A stretch of DNA of 64,000 bases, taken from the NCBI GenBank assembly GCA_916613615.1, contig OU744725.1, forward strand, positions 12,426,253-12,490,252, written 5' to 3'. Positions 56,248 to 64,000 of the stretch are shown piece by piece (position 1 is the stretch's first letter; each line of letters opens with the position of its first letter). The position numbers and the translations under genes are program-made. The notes beneath the pieces were generated by a model. It was not told where the DNA came from, searched no databases, and saw only the letters and a program-made list of their open reading frames with translations. Source of the DNA: Steromphala cineraria (Eukaryota; Mollusca; Gastropoda; Trochida; Trochidae).

Positions 56248-59200
56248 GTAACTATCACAATTATACATTCATTGTTTATGTTAAAGAGGATCTCCAATAA
56301 TATAACACACATGGTAATAAAGTTGCATTTTTAGCTATTTATCCGATGTATAGATATTAAGGTTAAGCAGAGACAGCAAGGTTCTGATGGGTATATTTAT
56401 ATTATATATATAAGCCCCGACACCAGTCTAAGTAAGCCTAGCCTCAATTATACTCGTTTCACTCCGATATTGAGTCTAGCAAGATGTAGTAGCTGGTCGC
56501 GTCAACCGACCTTTTACGCCGACATATGACACTCCAACGTTAACTATGCGAATTCAGACTATTGCGGCTTGGTAACGCGATCCCTGATTGGTCAAACTGA
56601 TAGATCGGCGCGGGTGACGCAACCCGCTACTACATCTTGCAAGACTCAATATCGGAGTGAAACGGCTATTATTGAGGCTAGGTTTACTTAGACTGCCCCG
56701 ACACGCACCGTAACGATTTGTAGAAATCGTTGAAAAGGTTTCAGAACACCCAGATTCGATGCATTTCTGTAAAAAGTTTAACTTCACCCACACATGCATC
56801 GGTATTACAGTTGCAACTACAATGTATTCTAACAACGTGATTTGGAATGAATATATCCACTTGAAAAAAAGTTCATATGACCAACAAAACGGAAATTCAA
56901 CACCAGTGCACATTCAAGATAACTGAATTAATTGAATAATTTAATATATAATTACATGCCTTAATAATTTGTCTGCAATGTACATATCAAAAGCTATCCC
57001 GAAAATCCTGCATTCATGTCATAGTAATCTATTCTTATTTCAAAGCAAATAACGTAAAGCATAAGTGTTAATTTCAATTAATCATTCCACTTTTTTCACA
57101 AATTTGTTAATAAGACATTAACACTTAATCTGTTTCCCCCTGATACATGTGACAGTTAGAAACGCATATATTTTCTAGAATGTTTTAACATTAGTTCAAT
57201 TATCATTCATATGATTTTTTAACACTTACTTTTAAAATTATCCGACAAAGACATGTTAATTTCGCTGTTTAAATCTTTTTGTTCAATGTATTAACTTATT
57301 ATCCATACATGTATGTGATGAAATACCTCATGACATAAAAAGCGATTTGTAAGGAGGATGGACATTTGCAGAAAGTATTTTCAGTTCCATCATAGCCTGT
57401 AGAATGCTGCTATATTATTTTAGTTGACACCAAGTGCATACGTACATAGTAGTAGAACCTAACATTTAAATCACCGAAATATTCTGGATTGGATTGGATT
57501 GTATAAATTCACTTCCACAGTCGAGCTGTCCAATCTCAACATTTTGTATATTGTATACTGTATGATTTAAACAAGAACTCAATATACATTAATGCGATCT
57601 AATTACATTCTATTTAAAAAGAGATGTTACTAGAGTTTTCGGCTCTTTAATGGTTATTCTATGAGATTTTTAGTGACTTTTAAAGGGCATGTATTCATCC
57701 GAGCTACGAAAGCAGAAACATAAACTGACGTCCAAAAGAAACGTAACTATTTGTAATCTTAAATGTCGAATGAAATAGTTGTAACACAATTTGCATGTTT
57801 AAAACTTTTGATTGAGGGATATTCATGCAATTTTGCTAAAATGGAGAAAAGGCCACAATCACGTGACCTTTCGTTGCAGTCTGATTAAAGTCGACCTTGT
57901 TCCGAGGAATAAAATATCAAAACTATTGCCTCTATCGAGACTCGAATCAGCCAGAATATCCTCTCCGTCTCGGTCTGAATGCACCCACCTCTATCGCATG
58001 TTGCTGTAACCAGTATAGCGCAGACAAACCCAGTCGTAAGCTATCCAATCACATCCTCGTTTTTGAAAAGTGTTTAGCGGCGATTTTGTATAACGAATGG
58101 TACACTGGAGTTACCTACCCCTAGCATGTTATCGAAAGCTTTTGCTGCGCTCCTTGCGATTGGCTAGACGAGCTTGCGTCAGAACATGCGGGTAATAGGG
58201 ATGCCTTCAGACTGTGAACGAGAGGAAAGCCGGGCTGGGTGAGGTTCGAACCCCACTAGAGATAATATTATTACACTTTTTTCCTCGATGCACAGTCGAT
58301 TTTAATCAAACAGCTTTTCGTTGGTGCAAAGTAACGTGACGAAACAGTTTAATGATTAATGCTGGTCTCCCTGTTAGTGAAATATCACTTAAAAACCAGT
58401 AAACGACACAGAAAAATATCACAAATCCCTTCTGGAAATTACAAAAAAGGAAAAAAAAAACCCCTTGTTACAAAAATCGGAATTGTTCCTTCATTTCTAA
58501 TGGTAACTTGATTTGTATATACAGAGAGATTGTGAGGATTTCAGACAACCTTGAAACAGAAAGAAGCAGTTGTCTGTACATTGCTTGTTGGCCGATATCT
58601 GTAACGTTAGACCACCGTCAACGTTGTCTCTAAGTGACGTCAATGATAGCACACATAAAACATTGACATGTTGTTCTTGTGCACTATTTGAACTTTGACA
58701 TGTGTAATCAGAGCTCATAGACTTCTAAATTGATATATATTGGCCACGAAACATCGACATATATTAATTTCATAGGAAGTTAGAACGTCAAAATTGGCAT
58801 GGAAGAATACATTTATGATCGAGCCGTCAGACTGACCTGTAGCTACAAATAAATAAACCAATCAGCGTGTTCGGCCCGTTAACAACCAAACAGTCGTAAG
58901 CATTGACAGTAACGTCATTCAAATCCTGCCAAACAGCGAGTTCGACCCGAAAGCTTGGGTTACATAGTGAAGTAATTATGGACTTTAGTTTATGTTTATG
59001 TTATTGCAAGTCACTGTCTACACAACTTAAACTTGTCTTAAGACAAAGACTTAAGTGTTATTATTCAATGACCTCTGTGTTCTAAACAACCCTATTTATG
59101 TATCCAGTGGCAGGTAAATGTCCGAACGGATGGACAAACTTCGATCAGTCCTGCTACCGAGTGTTCGACAATAAGACAAGCTGGCCTGAAGCTCAGGTAA

Positions 59201-61328
59201 GTCATCTCAATGATTGAACGACCACCTTGAGACATTGTTAGTAGTTCATAAAGGTGCAGTATCACATCTTGGTCGCCAGTGTACTATTTTAAAAAATGAT
59301 GACCGATTGGTTACCAGTGTATTCCATTGCAACATATGCATTTTCTTTCACAGGCTTTCTTGCTAACATCCTGCTACCTCCGCGTATAAGCCTCCTTAGT
59401 GCTCCAACACACATCCTGATATCCATCTAGCCAAAACCGTCGTATTGCTGTGGATAGCCAGCGTAAACAATAGTGCACAATCACCAATAGTTGCACCACC
59501 TGGAAGAAAATTCATACCAGTGTGATTCAAGTAAACCAATTGGAGTGTTTTAAGATTCAATATCTCAGTTCGACGCTGTTACAGAGCTCGCAAGCATATA
59601 CTTGAAACGATATAAGGTTCTATATCGAGAGTCGATACTGTAGAAAGTTCATATTTAATTTTCTTGGCTTCCTTCACAGAGTATGTGTTGGAGGTCAGCG
59701 CGGAAACATGATGTAGCAGGATTTGGCCTTGTCATGATAATAAAAACCTTATTTTGCAAAAAGAATTTCAATATCGCTCTAACAACAATGGCAATAGGTC
59801 ACGTCAGTCATCTTACGTTGTCAATTCTTCACCTTGTTTTGACGTTTTTGGTTTCATAACTTATATAAGTAGATTATATATGTCTGTACCCATTAAGTTC
59901 AGGTGCGAGGAACACAATGGGTACCTGGCAGTGATTGGAAGTAAGAATGAGAACGACAACATCCACCAACTGATGAAGATACTTCACATGGGACGTGAGT
60001 AGGACAAAATCTCAAAATATATTGGTTACCAATCCAAACCGTTAGAAAAAGTTTTGTGCACTTATATGCAAAAGAAAGTTGAGAATTGAGAAACTGAAAG
60101 AGGAACATTTTCTTTAGGTAAAATGAATAATTCAACAAAGCATACTTTCATCATGAGAAACGATAAATAAACTTCATAGGACGTGAGTATTCCCTGGTTA
60201 AAGAGATAGGGTATGTTTCATAATCATATTTGTCTTTGATGTGTACAAAAATAAAAAATAAAACTGACTTGAGCTATCAGGAGTTGTATTTATTTATTGT
60301 TCACGAAAATGAAATATTTGATATTGTTACGAGAAAGGTTAAACGCACACAAAGCTTCAAGTTTTCGGTGAATCAGTAAAAACGTTTCAAGTTTTGTAAT
60401 TGAAAATGTTGTATTATATGACATCATGTCTTCATTAATTTTAGTCAATCAGAATATTGTTTAAGCTAATATCGGTATATCTTTAAACATATTTCCACAC
60501 TATTTTACTCTGAATGTCAAAGTGCAAATCTTGACAGGTTCAAACAGTGTGTGGATTGGACTTGCTGACATGAGACACGAGGGAACTTACGAGTGGGAAG
60601 AGACTAAACATATCGCTACATTCTTCGACTGGGCACATCAGGAACCGACCGAATCGAAGGCCTTACAGGAGGATTGTGTTATTCTGTATGGCCACGATGG
60701 ACATAGATGGGCCGATGCCACGTGTGACAGTCACTACGCTTACTTATGCGAGCGACAGTAAGTATTTATTATTGAAGGATGAAAGAGAAAGTAAAAAACA
60801 ACGAATATTCGATTAGTGGCCTCTTAATCCTGCTTGAATGTAATAAAATGTAATAATTAGAAATATTTATCTACCTGAATGGAGTACACCAACGAACAAT
60901 TGTATATTGATCAAACTATTAATCTCTAATGATCTTCTTTAAATGAATTGTGCTAGGTTTATCAAATTGTGTCTTAAATGTCGATTGGTAAGAAATTGAA
61001 ACTTAAGATGTCTATGTTGCCATCTAAAATGTATTTACATTATTTTCTTTTGTACATGGGCAAATGGCCTACAAAACCAAAATAAACTTTCTTCTTCATG
61101 CTGAAATAGTATTTGATTGTATAAAACAATAAGTACGTAATATTTTAAGTGATCTCATTTACACTTTCGATCTGTGGCCTTTATACAAATATAACATCTT
61201 CAATCTTAATGCTGAAGTATGCTGCTGCACAATATTAGTAAAATCTAAAATCTTTTATAAAATGGTTACTCAATTAAGTTAATTATTAATTTTTATTTGT
61301 TTTCAGCTATGACATGCCTGTAGCCTAA
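56202..61328 (+). CDS. Secreted single-domain C-type lectin, copy B (5 exons, 157 residues)
   Basis: Joined exons 56202-56247, 59108-59196, 59898-59994, 60538-60757, 61307-61328, with the same phases and splice sites as copy A. The protein differs from copy A at four positions: Ser4Leu and His15Tyr in the signal peptide, Glu132Gly and Gly136Ala in the mature domain. I count four further silent differences in 474 coding bases, so duplication or gene conversion is recent. Gly136Ala turns the second Ca2+-site motif from Trp-Gly-Asp to Trp-Ala-Asp; the EPT loop is unchanged. All six cysteines and WIGL are kept, so it should fold and be secreted. Intron 1 is about 1.3 kb longer than in A because of element insertions. 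Confidence 0.93.
56424..56695. mobile_element. MITE family 3 with 9-bp target duplication (lectin B intron 1)
   Basis: Starts CAGTCTAAGTAAGCCTAGCC, ends GGCTAGGTTTACTTAGACTG, flanked by CCCCGACAC at 56415-56423 and 56696-56704. 272 bp with long inverted ends, no ORF of note. A 9-bp duplication suggests Mutator-like mobilisation; 8 bp plus a chance match (hAT) cannot be excluded. Confidence 0.88.
57877..58315. mobile_element. Family 4 TIR element with 8-bp target duplication, lectin B intron 1 only
   Basis: Starts CAGTCTGATTAAAGTCGACC, ends GTCGATTTTAATCAAACAGC-T, flanked by TTTCGTTG at 57869-57876 and 58316-58323. Copy A has the uninterrupted site (CCTTCCGCTGGTGC). 439 bp. Inside are TCTATCGAGACTCGAATC and GGTTCGAACCCCACTAGAGA, an inverted pair that also resembles Pol III B boxes. 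hAT-like by duplication length and CAG terminus (inference). Confidence 0.88.
59108..59196 (+). CDS. Lectin B exon 2
   Basis: Same boundaries as copy A; one silent change (Asn codon AAC to AAT). Confidence 0.9.
59898..59994 (+). CDS. Lectin B exon 3
   Basis: Same acceptor (CCCATTAAG) and donor (GTGAGT) as copy A; one silent change in the Asn codon before GYLAV. Confidence 0.87.
60538..60757 (+). CDS. Lectin B exon 4
   Basis: Two silent and two replacement changes relative to copy A; the replacements (Glu132Gly, Gly136Ala) flank and enter the HRWxD ligand-site motif. Confidence 0.95.
61307..61328 (+). CDS. Lectin B exon 5 with stop
   Basis: Identical to copy A: (H)YDMPVA, TAA at 61326-61328. 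Confidence 0.88.
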
Positions 61329-61359
61329 AACATCATTTGTTGGAAATCTGACTTAATTG

Positions 61360-61365
61360 AATAAA
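61360..61365 (+). terminator. Polyadenylation signal AATAAA, lectin B
   Basis: AATAAA 31 bases after the stop, matching copy A. Confidence 0.75.
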
Positions 61366-62314
61366 AGAAATGATAAGTTATTCGTTTTCTTTTTACAATT
61401 GATCCAAAGAGAAACTTATTTAAATGAACATTGATTCAATATCATCATACATGTATGATGTATTTCAAAGCGGAATCTTCTCCATAAACTTTTCAGTGAA
61501 GTGAGACCTGGCATAACACATTAATATATTCATCTTTATGAAATAGCACACATTTAGTGGAAGTGCTCTGTGACATAAATGTATTACAAGAAGGATACAT
61601 TGAAAGGTGGAATTCCATGACTCTGATGGCGATGGTTCGAATCCCGCAAATGACTCAAACCGAAAAAGTCCAATAATTTTTACGTTTACAGTAACTGTGA
61701 TCCAAAATATAATAATATTTAATTTCAACTTCACTTAATTCACTTCTATTAATTTTTTAACAAGATAATTATTTCAATTAATACAAGAAAACTTTTTCTT
61801 ACTTACATTTTGTCAAATGCTAAACTTGTTTTAAAACTGATTCATCGGCAACACCACATTCTGGTTCAACAACATTCATGAAGAAATCAATGGAGTTTGT
61901 TATAGTTTAAAAAAACATAATACCATTCTGATTTACTCCAAACGTACGGATGCGTATTACACATTGACGGACTAGAACAAATTGTTACGTTTCTTGTATA
62001 TATAATCACTACACTTAGGATATATTTCAGTTTCACGTATCATTCACATAAAAATATGAATGATGACCCTCATTTGCAGAAAAGAATTTACAATTTACAA
62101 TGGACTGATAATTATATAACATCGCAAACATCAGTTACTTATCGGTTATGTGGTAAGGAAACTGATATTTTTATGAGGGGTAACATGATGACTTTATTTT
62201 AATTATTGTTTTATTTAACTTTTAAGATAATTATTAAATAAATGAATCATTATCAAAGGATCCAAGATGACACGTATGGTTAATACTAAAATGCAAGGAG
62301 CTGTCTGAGATGTT

Positions 62315-62455
62315 TACAGGGGCAGTAGCACGTGTTTTGGGGGGATATGAGGTGAGGTATGAAAATAGATGGTCCCAATTGAAAGACGATGTATTTAAAC
62401 TAGATAAAGCAATTATAAATAAAATACATAATTTTAAATAAGCCATGCGATTCCT
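62315..62455. mobile_element. TTAA-type MITE (family 2), left half, unit B
   Basis: AGGGGCAGTAGCACGTGTTT to AGCCATGCGATTCCTTA, colinear with 50395-50530 in unit A, then abruptly joined to family 3 sequence. Confidence 0.75.
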
Positions 62456-62656
62456 TAGTAAAGGGTCGCGTAAGCCAACGTATCGAATTGACCAATCACA
62501 ACTCATCTTACCAAGCCACAATAGTCTGCCGTCGTACGTATAACGTTGGAGGGGGATTGGTCGCAGAAAGGTCAGCTGAGGCGACCCTTTACTATGCCTT
62601 TCTAGACTCAGTATAGGAGTGAAACGGATGATATTGAGGCTAGGTTTACTTAGACT
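62456..62656. mobile_element. MITE family 3, right three-quarters, unit B
   Basis: From GTAAAGGGTCGCGTAAGCC to GGCTAGGTTTACTTAGACTG, colinear with the 51703-51966 copy. The left terminus was lost in the deletion that joins it to the family 2 fragment. Confidence 0.75.
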
Positions 62657-63104
62657 GGAAATCAACAGGTCATATTGTCGAACCCATGTTTTGAGTGAAA
62701 ATTTTGTAAATTTCTTGTATATGGAAATGGCAATTTTAATGAGTGTATATGGTTTGCAAAGCAAGCTTTGAATTTAAATTAATTTCGGAAACCAAACTAT
62801 CATCGTTTCACTATCAGGTGCAATTCACAGACAATATGAGTTGGTATGAAAAATGAATACTTATAAAACAAAGGAGCTAGTTTGTAAATGATAGTCTATG
62901 TCTTGACCAAGAGAATGATGATTTATAATTCTTGGAAAATTTAGAATTTATCGGTTTTTGAAATTAACAAACATCAAACAGACTTATTTTTTCTTACAAA
63001 GCTTATACTTACTATTCATCTGATTTTTATGTTATCATTATCATCGGTAAAGTATTGTTTACAATGAATTATATTTATGATGCAATTTGGAATATAGCTG
63101 TATC

Positions 63105-63815
63105 TTCAACAGATCAACATTTAAAGTCAGCTACAGTTGCATGAAAAACATCAAACAGACAATCAAGGCGCACAACAAAACCGTCCTGAAATCAACAAGC
63201 CAAACACCTAAAGAGAAGAACTGTAACTGCAGGCAGAAAGCAAACTGCCCACTCAACGGTAAATGCCTGATTGATGACGTCATCTACCAAGCCACTGTAA
63301 CATCCCAAACAGACACAGCCTCATACATAGGGCTAGCAAGTGGCTTTTTCAAGCTACGCTACAACAACCACACGAAATCCTTCAGAAATGAGCCCTATGA
63401 AAAAGAAACAGAATTATCAAAATATATCTGGCAACTAAAAAGAAAACAACAAAACTATGAAATAAAATGGACCATCTTGAAACAATCAAACACAAGCAAA
63501 CGAGATTCAGGCTTATGCAACCTCTGTATTGAAGAGAAGCTTGAAATTCTCAGCAACAAAGGCCATAACATCAACAAAAGAAGTGAACTCTTATCAACCC
63601 GTCCGCATGGGAAGTACCCAAGCCGTGTGAGAAAAAAATAGTTCCCACCAGCTAACTTTCATTTTGTCTGATGATTGCCACACAGAGCACTTGTGTTCCT
63701 GTTTGTGCATGAAACTCTGAGTAACAAACATGAAATAATCCAGTGTTCTAAACTTTTGTATAATAGCTCCGCTATACCAAGTGTTGAGCACTCTATACTG
63801 AAAAAGAACAACAGA
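63105..63815 (+). pseudogene. 5'-truncated Penelope-like retroelement fragment with GIY-YIG endonuclease region
   Basis: About 178 element-derived codons to the stop at 63639-63641, then ~175 bp of 3' sequence. The peptide begins mid-protein at FNRSTFKVSYSCM, continues with a Cys cluster (NCNCRQKANCPLNGKC) and a GIY-YIG-like domain: VIY (for GIY), SYIGLASG, KLRYNNH (catalytic Arg), TELSKYIW, then CNLCIEEKLEI (catalytic Glu) and NKRSELLS. This is the usual C-terminal layout of Penelope-type elements, with the reverse transcriptase missing. The Gly of GIY is Val. The upstream six codons of the open frame are host flank shared with unit A. A typical dead 5'-truncated insertion; expression as a stand-alone nuclease is unlikely. 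Confidence 0.85.
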
Positions 63816-63820
63816 TTTGT

Positions 63821-64000
63821 AGATATATATATATATATATCTATATAATGCGCGTCGATAAATTTGAATTTCTTATTATAACACGCCAGTAAATTGTGCA
63901 ATTTTGAGCTTCGTTAACAAAAAAGCATTGCACAAACTGGTAAAGATTGACGTGATCGAACACAGGGTATGCATAGTTAAATCTAACTAAGTTTGTGAGA
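63821..64000. repeat. Start of tandem unit C of the lectin array
   Basis: (AT)n, then ATAATGCGCG and GATAAATTTGAATTTCTTAT, ACACGCCAGTAAATTGTGCA, matching 43930-44090 and 55420-55600. By analogy the next lectin first exon should lie about 0.5-0.6 kb beyond the window. Confidence 0.85.

Larger units (their letters stand above)
55065..63104. repeat. Tandem unit B of the lectin array
   Basis: Colinear with unit A. B-specific additions: 55220-55430 inside the (AT)n tract, about 1.15 kb in intron 1 (56.37-57.53 kb, containing a family 3 MITE), and a family 4 element (57877-58315). The segment matching 50.54-51.77 kb of A is deleted, fusing a family 2 MITE to a family 3 MITE near 62456. Confidence 0.85.

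Noticed and set aside
62234..62764. 176-codon minus-strand ORF (and similar ones at 51813-52031 and 56554-56913)
   Set aside because: The shared SLSKPSLN / FTPILSLER peptide is just the translated terminal repeat of the family 3 MITE, occurring in unrelated contexts.

Overview
This is a stretch of AT-rich, intron-bearing, repeat-dense animal nuclear DNA. The gene families present are single-exon rhodopsin-class receptors, a classical short-chain dehydrogenase with GT-AG introns, and small secreted C-type lectins. With the repeat style (AAGGTCAAGGTCA-type modules, GAGCTCATCTGGCC-headed repeats, a Penelope-type fragment, many TIR elements), they suggest a lophotrochozoan, most likely a bivalve mollusc. 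That assignment is inference; no marker gene fixes the species.

Layout. 1-4.4 kb: a decayed DDE transposase at the left edge, then tandem-repeat-rich dispersed repeats. 4.4-10.4 kb: intergenic DNA with MITE fragments and a cluster of TGACGTCA sites. 10.4-15.1 kb (minus strand): two related single-exon class A GPCR genes in the same orientation, 2.7 kb apart. 15.1-18.3 kb: intergenic, several TIR elements. 18.3-31.8 kb (minus strand): one short-chain dehydrogenase/reductase (SDR) gene that can be assembled completely from the sequence: 8 coding exons, 330 residues, all splice sites and phases compatible, including a 35-bp microexon. Its introns hold a self-nested TA-flanked transposon, hairpin MITEs and minisatellites. 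31.8-43.7 kb: about 12 kb with no gene I can support, containing MITEs, an 82-bp minisatellite and a long perfect-arm hairpin. 43.7-64 kb: a tandem array of about 10-kb units, each with a five-exon gene for a 157-residue secreted C-type lectin. Two units are complete; a third begins at the right edge.

The two lectin coding sequences differ by eight bases (four silent, four replacement), while their introns and flanks have diverged mainly by insertions and deletions. Because the units are paralogous, each serves as an empty-site control for the other. This exposes insertion boundaries for a TTAA-flanked MITE, an hAT-like MITE with 8-bp duplication, a solo LTR with 4-bp duplication, and a 5'-truncated Penelope-like fragment with a GIY-YIG endonuclease region.

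The genes do not form an obvious pathway. The lectins look like a recently expanded secreted recognition family, the GPCRs like an older local duplication, and the dehydrogenase is a stand-alone metabolic gene. I found no operon, CRISPR array, rRNA or convincing intact tRNA.
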